A stretch of 5,555 bases of DNA, taken from Mayfieldus profundus (GTDB taxonomy: Bacteria > Actinomycetota > Thermoleophilia > Solirubrobacterales > 70-9). Shown piece after piece: positions 1-5,555 of the stretch. The stretch's first letter is position 1. Every line of letters begins with the position of its first letter. The notes under the pieces are model-generated. The model was given only the letters and a program-made list of their open reading frames with translations, ran no database searches and was not told the origin of the DNA. Where the stretch lies: assembly GCA_038040325.1 (NCBI GenBank), contig JBBPIM010000073.1, positions 1-5,555 of the forward strand, given 5' to 3'. The position numbers were made by a program, and so were the translations under genes.

Positions 1-2342
1 GAGATCACGCCGCGGCGCTCGAGCATGTCGATCAGGCGGCCGGCCCGCGTGTAGCCGACGCGCAGGCGTCGCTGCAGCATCGAGACCGACGCCGTCTCGG
101 TCTGCACGACGAGCCGGATCGCCTCCTCCAGCAGCTCGTCCTGGTCGGGGTCGAAGTCGCCCGCCTCGCCCTCCCCGTCGGGCTCGGTGTGCGCCTCCAG
201 CAGCTCCTTCTCGAACTCGGGCTCGCCCTGGCGCGACCAGTGCGAGGTGATCCGCGCGATCTCCTCCTCGCTGACGAACGCGCCCTGGATGCGCTGCATC
301 TTCGAGGTCCCGGCGGGGCGGAACAGCATGTCACCCTGGCCCAGCAGCGCCTCGGCGCCGCCCTGGTCGAGAATCACCCGGGAGTCGGTCTGCGAGGAGA
401 CGGCGAAGGCGATGCGGGCCGGGATGTTGACCTTGATTGTGCCGGTGATGATGTCCGTGGAGGGCCGCTGGGTGGCCAGCACGAGATGGATCCCGGTCGC
501 GCGGGACTTCTGCGCCAGGCGGATGATCGAGTCCTCGACCTCGGCCGGCGCCACCATCATCAGGTCGGCGAGCTCGTCGATCACGCAGAGGATGTGCGGA
601 AGCGGCGGCTGTCCGACCCGCTTGCGGGCGCGGTTCAGCTCGGCCAGGTTGCGGCAGCGGGCCTCGCCCATGATCCCGTAGCGGCTCTCCATCTCGCCGA
701 TCAGGTTGGCCAGAACGTTGGCGGCCAGCCGCGGCGATGTGACGACCGGCGTCAGCAGGTGCGGAATGTTCTCGTAGTGGTTCAGCTCGACCCGCTTGGG
801 ATCGACCAGCACCATCCGCACCTCGTTGGGCGAGGCCTGCATGAGGATCGACGACAGCACCGCGTTGATGCAGCCTGACTTCCCCGACCCGGTGGTCCCT
901 GCCACAAGCACGTGAGGCATCTTCTGCAGGTCGGTCCAGACCGCGTTGCCCGCGATGTCCTTGCCCAGCCAGCCGACCAGCGGCGAGGTCTTGGCGGGGC
1001 GCCCCTGGTAGATGTCGCCGAGCCGGACCAGCCGGCGGCGGCGGTTCGGCACCTCGACGCCGACCGCCTGCTTGCCCGGGATCGGAGCGAGGATGCGGAT
1101 GTCGGTCGAGGCGAGCGCGTAGGCGAGGTCGTTGGCCAGCTCGGTCACCTTCTTGACCTTGGTGCCGGGCGCCAGGCGCAGCTCGTAGCGCGAGACGTGG
1201 GGCCCGCTGACGATCCCGATGATCTTCGCCTCGACGCCGAAAGCCCCCAGCGTCTCGACCAGCTTGCGCCCCACCACCTCGTGGTCGCGCGGGTCGGGGC
1301 CGGAGTCCGCCTTTCCCTTCTCCAGCACCTCTCCGGGAGGTCCCTCGTAGTCGATCTCGTCGGACTCGGTGACGCCTCGCTTCTCCCCCATCGGCGTGCG
1401 CGAGCCCTCACCCTCGGGCTGCTGCACCGGAGCCGGGGCGGCCTCGGCGTCCTCCCCCTCCCCCGGCTCGATCTCCACGGCGTCGGGCTCCTCCTCGCTC
1501 TCGCCGTCGAGGATCTCCACCGCGGCTATCTCGCCGGTGGGCTCCTCCAGCTCGTCGTCGGGCTGCTCGAACTCGATCACCCGCATGGTCTCCTCGGCGT
1601 CCTCTCCGGGGTACTCGCTCATCACGTCGGTGGCAGCGGCCTGGGTTTCGAATGCGTCCGACTCCGAATCGCGCCAGGCCGTCTGGGCCACGGTGCGCGC
1701 CACCTCGGCGCTGCCGGTGCGGGCGCGCTGCAGCGCCCTGCCGGTGCCGCCGAGGAAGGTCGCGATCGAGGTGCCGGTGAGAAGCAGGCCGCCGGCGACG
1801 ATCAACAGCACGGCGACGATGTGAGCGCCCGCGCGCTGAAACAGCGTCGCGATGGCCCAGTAGAGGCCCTCGCCGACCAGGCCGCCGTGCTCAGGGAACC
1901 AGCTCGGGTCGAAGTACTCCTGGCGCGGCGGGTGCTCGGGCCCAAATCCTGCCGTCTGCGCGGCGAAGGCCAGCAGCAGCCCCGCGAAGATGCACACCCC
2001 GCCAGCGCGCAGCGGGCGCACCGACGGCAGGAAGGGCTTGAGGATCAGCACGGCGCCGCAGGCGAACAGAGCCACCGGCGCGGTGTAGGCCACCCCGCCG
2101 AACAGGTAGGTGAGCGCGGTTTCGGCGCCCGACCCGACGCGTCCGCCGTCCCAGCCCAGGTAGAGGACCAACGTCAGGTAGACGCCGACCGCAACCAGGC
2201 TGAGGCCCATCACGTCGTAGTGGCGCTGCTCCAGCTCCTCGTGCCAGAACCGCTGCGCGGCCGGCCTCCTGCGCGCCGCACCACTACCACGACGCCCGCG
2301 TTTGCGCACGGGCGCTCTTCGGCGCTTTCGCCGCTGCAGCAT
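1..2342 (-). CDS. ftsK: DNA translocase FtsK/SpoIIIE (3' end beyond window)
   Basis: Membrane-anchored hexameric ATPase that pumps double-stranded DNA at the division septum, clearing and segregating the chromosome terminus. The reading frame gives at least 780 residues. A very basic N-terminus (about 1-31) precedes four hydrophobic segments (about 44-65, 80-101, 111-131, 172-193). An acidic Glu/Asp-rich linker follows (about 231-316), then the alpha/beta motor. Walker A is GTTGSGKS at 482-489 (K488), after PHVLVA; Walker B is ILCVIDELADLMM with D589/E590; the family motif TQRPSTDIITG lies near 625. The winged-helix gamma domain, which reads KOPS/SRS-type DNA signals, starts near 731 and is cut at RAGRLIDMLERRGVI, so probably only a few tens of residues are missing. 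SpoIIIE is about 790 residues, so this is a compact member. ATG at 2342 was chosen; an in-frame GTG at 2351 is possible. Neither has a well-placed Shine-Dalgarno. Long plus-strand open frames across this gene are shadows. Confidence 0.96.
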   Translation of the reverse strand, partial: MLQRRKRRRAPVRKRGRRGSGAARRRPAAQRFWHEELEQRHYDVMGLSLVAVGVYLTLVLYLGWDGGRVGSGAETALTYLFGGVAYTAPVALFACGAVLILKPFLPSVRPLRAGGVCIFAGLLLAFAAQTAGFGPEHPPRQEYFDPSWFPEHGGLVGEGLYWAIATLFQRAGAHIVAVLLIVAGGLLLTGTSIATFLGGTGRALQRARTGSAEVARTVAQTAWRDSESDAFETQAAATDVMSEYPGEDAEETMRVIEFEQPDDELEEPTGEIAAVEILDGESEEEPDAVEIEPGEGEDAEAAPAPVQQPEGEGSRTPMGEKRGVTESDEIDYEGPPGEVLEKGKADSGPDPRDHEVVGRKLVETLGAFGVEAKIIGIVSGPHVSRYELRLAPGTKVKKVTELANDLAYALASTDIRILAPIPGKQAVGVEVPNRRRRLVRLGDIYQGRPAKTSPLVGWLGKDIAGNAVWTDLQKMPHVLVAGTTGSGKSGCINAVLSSILMQASPNEVRMVLVDPKRVELNHYENIPHLLTPVVTSPRLAANVLANLIGEMESRYGIMGEARCRNLAELNRARKRVGQPPLPHILCVIDELADLMMVAPAEVEDSIIRLAQKSRATGIHLVLATQRPSTDIITGTIKVNIPARIAFAVSSQTDSRVILDQGGAEALLGQGDMLFRPAGTSKMQRIQGAFVSEEEIARITSHWSRQGEPEFEKELLEAHTEPDGEGEAGDFDPDQDELLEEAIRLVVQTETASVSMLQRRLRVGYTRAGRLIDMLERRGVI

Positions 2343-2414
2343 CAGGGTCACTTTCGACGCCTGAGCCCCCTCCCCTGCGCACCTCGAACCCGCATAAAGA
2401 AGCGCTAAAACCTC

Positions 2415-2436
2415 CCACGCCCATGACTGGGCGGGG
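2415..2436. repeat. Inverted repeat, candidate operator
   Basis: CGCCCA (2418-2423) and TGGGCG (2428-2433) are perfect inverted repeats around TGAC. Two more pairs (2415-2416 with 2435-2436) extend the symmetry beyond one mismatch. The repeat ends directly before the -10-like box of the response regulator gene, so a protein bound here could block or modulate its promoter. No T-run follows on either strand, so it is not an intrinsic terminator. OmpR-family regulators more often bind direct repeats, so the binding factor is unknown. Confidence 0.4.
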
Positions 2437-2437
2437 C

Positions 2438-2443
2438 TAACAT
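2438..2443 (+). promoter_or_regulatory. -10-like box of the two-component operon
   Basis: TAACAT fits the TANNNT consensus for housekeeping sigma factors. It ends 7 bases before the ATG at 2451, which puts the expected transcription start at or next to the A of the start codon. No Shine-Dalgarno lies at normal spacing before that ATG: the nearest G-runs are only 2 bases away (2445-2448) or about 14 bases away (2433-2436). Both facts agree with a leaderless mRNA, which is common in Actinobacteria. No convincing -35 was found, and the inverted repeat at 2415-2436 partly covers its expected position. Confidence 0.45.
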
Positions 2444-2450
2444 CGGGGCC

Positions 2451-3146
2451 ATGCTCACCGAACCGGAGACGGTTGCCGGCGGCCGCGTCCTGATCGTCGA
2501 GGACGACGCCGAGATCACCGACGTCCTGCGCCGCTCTCTTCGCAACGAGGGCTATGAGGTGCGCACGGCGGGCGACGGCGTCGAGGCGCTGGACGCCTCC
2601 TCGGAGTTCGTGCCCGACCTCGTGGTCCTCGACCTCGGCCTCCCCCGGCTCGACGGAGTCGAGGTCTGCCGCCGCCTTCGCGCCGACGGGGATGTCCCGA
2701 TCCTGATGCTGACCGCCCGCACCGAGACCGAGGACCGCGTCGCCGGGCTCGACAGCGGCGCCGACGACTACCTCGTCAAGCCCTTCCAGCACCGCGAGCT
2801 GCTGGCCCGGATCCGGGCCCTGATGAGAAGGCGCCCTCCCCGCGGGAGCGCCTCACTGGTTGTCGGCGACCTCCGCCTCAACCCCGACACCCGCGAGGTG
2901 CGCCGCGGCCCGCGTGAGATCGAGCTGACCAACCGCGAGTTCGAGCTGCTCGAGTATCTGATGCGAAACCAGCGCCTGGTCGTCTCGCGCGAGCAGCTGC
3001 TCGACGACGTCTGGGGCTATGACCCGATGGCCGCGACCAACACGATTGACGTCTTCATCTCCAACCTGCGGCGCAAGCTCGAGGCCGACGAGGAGTCCCG
3101 GCTCCTGCACACCAAGCGGGGCGCCGGCTATGTGCTCAAGGAATAG
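2451..3146 (+). CDS. OmpR-family response regulator
   Basis: Cytoplasmic transcription factor switched on by phosphorylation from the kinase encoded next door. Its 231 residues are the normal OmpR/PhoB family length. The receiver domain (about 12-127) has the acidic pocket D18/D19, phospho-acceptor D61 in VVLDLGLPRLDG, switch residues T88 and Y107, and K110 in LVKPF; all key residues are present. The C-terminal winged helix (about 136-230) shows ELTNREFELLEYL, the recognition region with SREQLLDDVWGY, and the closing hairpin TKRGAGYVL. The sequence resembles actinobacterial MprA/PrrA-type regulators, but orthology cannot be settled here, so no symbol is given. The ATG at 2451 leaves only 11 residues before the first receiver strand, and the upstream sequence points to leaderless translation. 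It is the first gene of an operon with the kinase. Its targets are unknown; autoregulation through the adjacent inverted repeat is plausible. Confidence 0.96.
   Translation: MLTEPETVAGGRVLIVEDDAEITDVLRRSLRNEGYEVRTAGDGVEALDASSEFVPDLVVLDLGLPRLDGVEVCRRLRADGDVPILMLTARTETEDRVAGLDSGADDYLVKPFQHRELLARIRALMRRRPPRGSASLVVGDLRLNPDTREVRRGPREIELTNREFELLEYLMRNQRLVVSREQLLDDVWGYDPMAATNTIDVFISNLRRKLEADEESRLLHTKRGAGYVLKE
3138..3142 (+). promoter_or_regulatory. Shine-Dalgarno of the histidine kinase gene
   Basis: AAGGA lies within the last codons of the response regulator, 7 bases before the GTG at 3150. This spacing supports GTG as the kinase start and implies translation coupled to the upstream gene. Confidence 0.7.
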
Positions 3147-3149
3147 CCG

Positions 3150-4619
3150 GTGACCGAGCGGCCAGACGGGGGTGCCCCTCCGCGGCGCAGCCTGTTTCAC
3201 CCCGGCAGCTGGCCCGTCCGCTGGCGGCTCGCGGTTGCATCCGCGGGACTGACGCTGGCGATCCTGTTGGTGTTCGCCGCCGTGATCGGCCGCCTGGCGA
3301 GCGAGCGGATCCGCGATGACTTCAACCGCGAGCTGCGCGGCGCGGTGACCACCCTGGCGGTCGAGGTAGACGTGCTCGAGACGCCCGCCGGCCCGCTGGT
3401 CACCGGGCCGGAGCTGAACGACTTCGCACTCCCCAACGAGGCGACGGTGAGGATCCTCGATGCTCAGGGGCGGGTTCTCGAGCAGACCCGCGGGGCGACC
3501 GACCTCGGGCTGCCGCGACCCGGCATCGTCGACATCGGGGACGAGCGCGTCGCCACCGCCCGCATCATCAGCGGCCCCAGCGGCCGCGTCGCCGGATACG
3601 TCCAGTACGCCAGGACCGAGCAGCACGTGGAATCGACGATCAGGCGGCTGTGGCTGTTCATCGCCATCGGCGTGGTCGGCGGGACGCTGCTCGCCAGCCT
3701 CGCAGGGCTGGCGATCGCAGGCCGGGCCATGCGGCCGATCGCCTCACTGACCGCTACCGCGCGTGAAATCGCGACCACCCGCGACCCTTCCCGGCACATG
3801 CCCCAGCCCGAGGTCGAGGACGAGGTCGGCGAGCTGGCGCTGACCCTGGAGGAGATGTTGCGCTCGCTCGACGCCGCCAGGGCCGAGCGTGAAGAAGCGA
3901 TGCAGACGCAGCGCGAGTTCGTCGCCGACGCGTCTCACGAGCTGCGAACCCCGCTGACCAGCGTCCTGGCCAACCTCGAGCTGCTGCAGGCGTCGCTGCG
4001 CGAGCATCAACGCTCCGACGACCGCGAGATGGTGGACTCGGCGCTGCGCTCGTCGCAGAGGATGAGCCGGCTCGTTGCCGACCTGCTGCTGCTGGCCCGG
4101 GCGGACGCCGGCAGGATCAGCGGGCGGACCGAGTGCGATCTGGCCGAGATCGCCGGCCACGCCGCAGCCGAGGTCGCCTCGCTCGCCGGCGACCGCGAGC
4201 TGAGGGTCGAGAACGAGCAGCCGATCCGGGTGTCGGGCAACCCCGACGAGCTGCACCGGATGGTGCTCAATCTGCTGGAGAACGCCGTCCGTCACACCCC
4301 GCCCGGCTCGCGGATCGAGCTGCGGCTGCCGGCCGAGGACTCGGCGGCGACGATCGAGGTGGCCGACGACGGGCCCGGAATCCCGGCCGCAATGCGTGAG
4401 CAGGTGTTCGACCGCTTCGTGCGCGGGAGCGGTCCCGCCGACACCGCGGGAGGTGCCGGCACCGGTCTCGGGCTTGCGATCGTGCGGGCCGTGGCCCGCT
4501 CCCACGGAGGAAGTGTCGAGGTCTCCCAGTCGGGTCTCGGGGGCGCACTGTTCCGCGTGCGCCTGCCGCTTTCCGGAGCGACGGCAGGGCTCGCCTCACC
4601 GCTGGGGTCGAACATTTAG
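3150..4619 (+). CDS. Sensor histidine kinase (HAMP, HisKA, HATPase)
   Basis: Membrane sensor kinase of 489 residues that autophosphorylates on histidine and passes the phosphate to the response regulator three bases upstream. TM1 (about 27-48) and TM2 (about 168-191) flank an extracytoplasmic sensor region of about 115 residues (50-166) that I cannot assign to a named ligand-binding family. A HAMP linker follows (about 191-245). The H-box FVADASHELRTPLTS has H263 and the usual E264 and P268. The ATP-binding domain has the N-box NLLENAVRH (N374, N378), G1 motif DDGPGIP (406-412), F-box FDRFVRG (420-426) and G2 motif GTGLGLAIV (437-445). All catalytic motifs are intact, so it should be active. 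It starts with GTG supported by AAGGA. The architecture resembles MprB-like actinobacterial kinases; the signal is unknown. Its stop is followed at once by the structured RNA region. Confidence 0.96.
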   Translation: MTERPDGGAPPRRSLFHPGSWPVRWRLAVASAGLTLAILLVFAAVIGRLASERIRDDFNRELRGAVTTLAVEVDVLETPAGPLVTGPELNDFALPNEATVRILDAQGRVLEQTRGATDLGLPRPGIVDIGDERVATARIISGPSGRVAGYVQYARTEQHVESTIRRLWLFIAIGVVGGTLLASLAGLAIAGRAMRPIASLTATAREIATTRDPSRHMPQPEVEDEVGELALTLEEMLRSLDAARAEREEAMQTQREFVADASHELRTPLTSVLANLELLQASLREHQRSDDREMVDSALRSSQRMSRLVADLLLLARADAGRISGRTECDLAEIAGHAAAEVASLAGDRELRVENEQPIRVSGNPDELHRMVLNLLENAVRHTPPGSRIELRLPAEDSAATIEVADDGPGIPAAMREQVFDRFVRGSGPADTAGGAGTGLGLAIVRAVARSHGGSVEVSQSGLGGALFRVRLPLSGATAGLASPLGSNI

Positions 4620-4621
4620 GG

Positions 4622-4635
4622 GCGCTTTAGAGCGC
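4622..4635. repeat. Short inverted repeat after the kinase stop
   Basis: GCGCT (4622-4626) and AGCGC (4631-4635) are perfect inverted repeats around TTAG, starting 3 bases after the kinase stop codon. No U-run follows, so it is a poor terminator. It lies just upstream of the -10-like box at 4641 and overlaps where a -35 would be, so an operator role for the downstream RNA is possible but unproven. Confidence 0.3.
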
Positions 4636-4640
4636 GCAGT

Positions 4641-4646
4641 TAGCTT
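4641..4646 (+). promoter_or_regulatory. -10-like box before the structured RNA
   Basis: TAGCTT fits TANNNT and would place a transcription start near 4653, about 15 bases before the first hairpin. No good -35 is seen. If this promoter is inactive, the hairpins would instead form the 3' untranslated region of the kinase mRNA. Confidence 0.3.
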
Positions 4647-4652
4647 CCCCCG

Positions 4653-4772
4653 CGGACGAGACACACGGGTCCGTCGAGGATCTCCCCCTTTGACACCTCG
4701 ACGGGCCATCTTCGGCCCACTGGGTCGAAGCGGCCGCCGGGCTCACCCCTCCCTAGAGCCCGGCGGCTTTCG
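4653..4772 (+). ncRNA. Candidate sRNA with three hairpins and C-rich loops (6C-like)
   Basis: Three hairpins stand shoulder to shoulder. H1 pairs 4668-4679 with 4696-4707 (12 pairs, one U·G) around a 16-nt loop containing CUCCCCC. H2 pairs 4710-4718 with 4722-4730 (9 pairs, one G·U) around the triloop ACU. H3 pairs 4733-4744 with 4756-4767 (12 perfect pairs) around ACCCCUCCCUA, followed by UUUCGUU. Spacers between hairpins are 2 nt each. Both wobbles would be A·C mismatches on the opposite strand, so the plus strand appears to be the folded one. Two stem-loops with C-rich loops ending in a terminator is the hallmark of the actinobacterial 6C RNA class, which pairs with G-rich mRNA regions. 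The extra middle hairpin and only five consecutive C in the H1 loop differ from what I know of 6C. The 5' end is a guess from the -10-like box. It could instead be the 3' untranslated region of the kinase operon. Confidence 0.5.
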
Positions 4773-4774
4773 TT
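4733..4774 (+). terminator. Intrinsic terminator after the kinase / sRNA
   Basis: A perfect 12-bp GC-rich stem (GCCGCCGGGCTC with GAGCCCGGCGGC, 11-nt loop) is followed directly by TTTCGTT. It would end plus-strand transcripts of the two-component operon and of the candidate sRNA, just before the convergent RNase J stop codon. On the minus strand the stem is followed by CGCTTCG, with no U-run, so it is not a good terminator for rnj. Confidence 0.85.
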
Positions 4775-4775
4775 C

Positions 4776-5555
4776 TCAGACCTCGACCACCACCGGCAAC
4801 ACCATCGGCCGGCGGCGCAGCTTCTCGTAGACGAACTCGGCGACGTCGTCGTGCAGGTCCTCCTGGATCAGGTGCAGCTCTTCGACCTTCGCCTTGGCGG
4901 CGTGGTCGAGCGAGCTCTCGACCACCTCGCGAAGCTCCTCGACCAGGCCGTCGGCCTCCTCGAGGAACGGTACGCCGCGGAAGATCACCTCGGGCGGGGC
5001 GACGGTTGCGCCATCGTCGGAGGAGATCGTCGCAACGACGATGAAGATGCCGTCGGCGGAGATCGCTCGGCGGTCGCGCAGCGCCACGTCGTCGGGCTCA
5101 CCGATGTCGACCCCGTCGACGAAGATCATCCCGGCCTCGACCTCGTCGCCGAATCGCGCCCCGGAGGCGTCGATCTCGAGCACCGCCCCGTTCTCGCCCT
5201 GGAACACCGACCGGGGCTCGACCCCGACAGCCTTGGCGAGGTCGGCGTGCAGCCGCAGCCGCTTGTAGTCGCCGTGGATCGGCAGCACGTAGCGCGGCTT
5301 GGTCAAATTGAGCATCAGCTTCAGCTCCTCCTGCCAGCCGTGGCCGGAGGCATGGATCGGGGCGTCGGCCGCGGTCACCACAGAGGCCCCGATGCGGAAG
5401 ATGCGGTCGATCGTCTCGTTGACGGCCTGCTCATTGCCGGGGATCGGCGTCGCCGAGAAGACCACCGTGTCGCCGGAATGAAGCTCGACGTCGCGATGGT
5501 CGTTGTGCGCCATGCGCCGCAGCGCCGACAGCGGCTCGCCCTGGCTGCCGGTCGA
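4776..5555 (-). CDS. rnj: Ribonuclease J, C-terminal part (5' end beyond window)
   Basis: Metallo-beta-lactamase/beta-CASP ribonuclease with endo- and 5'-to-3' exonuclease activity, used in mRNA decay and rRNA maturation in the cytoplasm. The window holds the last 259 residues and the TGA stop. Since RNase J is about 555 residues, roughly 300 N-terminal residues, including the HxHxDH zinc motif, lie outside. Visible signatures are STGSQGEPLSALRRMA at the cut edge, FSATPIPGNE (fragment residues 33-42), HASGHG (68-73, the family's RNA-phosphate-binding loop) and PIHGDYKRL (92-100, with the conserved beta-CASP/metal-site histidine). The C-terminal dimerisation region follows, including DDVALRDRRAISADGIFIVV and ending in VVVEV. 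Nothing appears damaged. It points the same way as ftsK, as in other actinobacteria, but the two-component operon lies between them. No minus-strand terminator is obvious after its stop. Confidence 0.96.
   Translation of the reverse strand, partial: STGSQGEPLSALRRMAHNDHRDVELHSGDTVVFSATPIPGNEQAVNETIDRIFRIGASVVTAADAPIHASGHGWQEELKLMLNLTKPRYVLPIHGDYKRLRLHADLAKAVGVEPRSVFQGENGAVLEIDASGARFGDEVEAGMIFVDGVDIGEPDDVALRDRRAISADGIFIVVATISSDDGATVAPPEVIFRGVPFLEEADGLVEELREVVESSLDHAAKAKVEELHLIQEDLHDDVAEFVYEKLRRRPMVLPVVVEV

Larger units (their letters stand above)
2343..2450. promoter_or_regulatory. Divergent ftsK / two-component intergenic region
   Basis: This 108-base gap separates the divergent starts of ftsK (minus) and the response regulator (plus), so both promoters must lie here or inside the neighbouring genes. 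Read on the minus strand, the ftsK side carries a G-rich leader (GGGGAGGGGG, 2375-2366) about 23 bases before the ATG. That is too far to be a normal Shine-Dalgarno for either candidate start. An AT-richer patch at 2394-2410 is the likeliest place for an ftsK promoter, but no clear -10/-35 pair could be assigned. The plus-strand side holds the inverted repeat and -10-like box listed separately. A loose direct repeat, GCTAA at 2404-2408 and 2436-2440, is also present. Confidence 0.6.

Noticed and set aside
189..878. 229-codon plus-strand open frame opposite the FtsK motor domain
   Set aside because: It lies fully antisense to the Walker A to gamma-domain region, and its His/Arg/Asp-rich composition is typical of a shadow frame in high-GC DNA.
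912..2408. 498-codon open reading frame on the plus strand opposite ftsK
   Set aside because: The minus strand encodes FtsK with all its motifs. The plus-strand translation has no recognisable domain and arises from GC-biased third positions, so it is a shadow.
2853..3626. 257-codon minus-strand open frame across the regulator/kinase junction
   Set aside because: It overlaps two intact, motif-complete genes on the other strand and has no domain of its own.
3744..4505. 253-codon minus-strand open frame opposite the kinase catalytic domain
   Set aside because: The kinase frame has all of the H, N, G1, F and G2 boxes; this one is an antisense shadow.
4668..4730. Attenuator or riboswitch with alternative pairings (for example 4703-4707 with 4714-4718)
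   Set aside because: Alternative helices exist, but the three-hairpin fold is clearly stronger, and no gene lies downstream on the plus strand for an attenuator to control.
4396..4830. Plus-strand open frame running from the kinase into the RNA region and the rnj 3' end
   Set aside because: Its reading frame differs from the kinase, it crosses three hairpins and a terminator, and it has no ribosome site or domain.
1..5555. CRISPR array, tRNA/rRNA, insertion sequence or phage attachment site
   Set aside because: No spaced repeats, tRNA-like cloverleaf, transposase motifs or target-site duplications were seen in the window.

Overview
The window is very GC-rich DNA with dense, strongly codon-biased genes, typical of an actinobacterium. 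An ftsK gene lying just downstream of an RNase J gene on the same strand matches the dapA-rnj-ftsK neighbourhood known from Streptomyces and Mycobacterium. The compact four-TM FtsK and the MprA/OmpR-type two-component pair suggest a deep-branching high-GC actinobacterium, perhaps Thermoleophilia/Solirubrobacterales. That lineage call is an inference from general resemblance and no search was run.

Layout: (1) From the left edge to 2342 on the minus strand lies an FtsK/SpoIIIE DNA translocase, complete at its N-terminus and cut inside its C-terminal gamma domain. (2) 2343-2450 is a short divergent intergenic region. It holds a G-rich ftsK leader, an inverted repeat, and a -10-like box placed so that the response regulator mRNA would be leaderless. 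(3) 2451-3146 (+) is an OmpR-family response regulator and 3150-4619 (+) its sensor histidine kinase, three bases apart and surely one operon. (4) 4620-4775 is a 156-base convergent intergenic region packed with RNA structure: three back-to-back hairpins ending in a U-tract terminator. (5) From 4776 to the right edge on the minus strand is the C-terminal part of RNase J.

How the parts relate: RNase J (RNA decay and maturation) and FtsK (chromosome translocation at division) are housekeeping genes that point the same way. The two-component operon lies between them in the opposite orientation, so it looks like an insertion into an otherwise conserved order. The kinase would sense an extracytoplasmic signal and phosphorylate Asp61 of the regulator; neither gene shows what the signal or the regulon is.

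The most interesting item is the region after the kinase. Three perfect or near-perfect hairpins (stems of 12, 9 and 12 bp) are separated by only 2 nt each. The first and third carry C-rich loops, and a U tract follows the third. Both non-Watson-Crick pairs are G·U when read on the plus strand but would be A·C mismatches on the minus strand, so the plus strand is the one that appears to fold. The layout resembles the actinobacterial 6C small RNA class, with an additional middle hairpin. One C-rich loop is complementary over 8 nt to the G-rich leader of the nearby ftsK gene.
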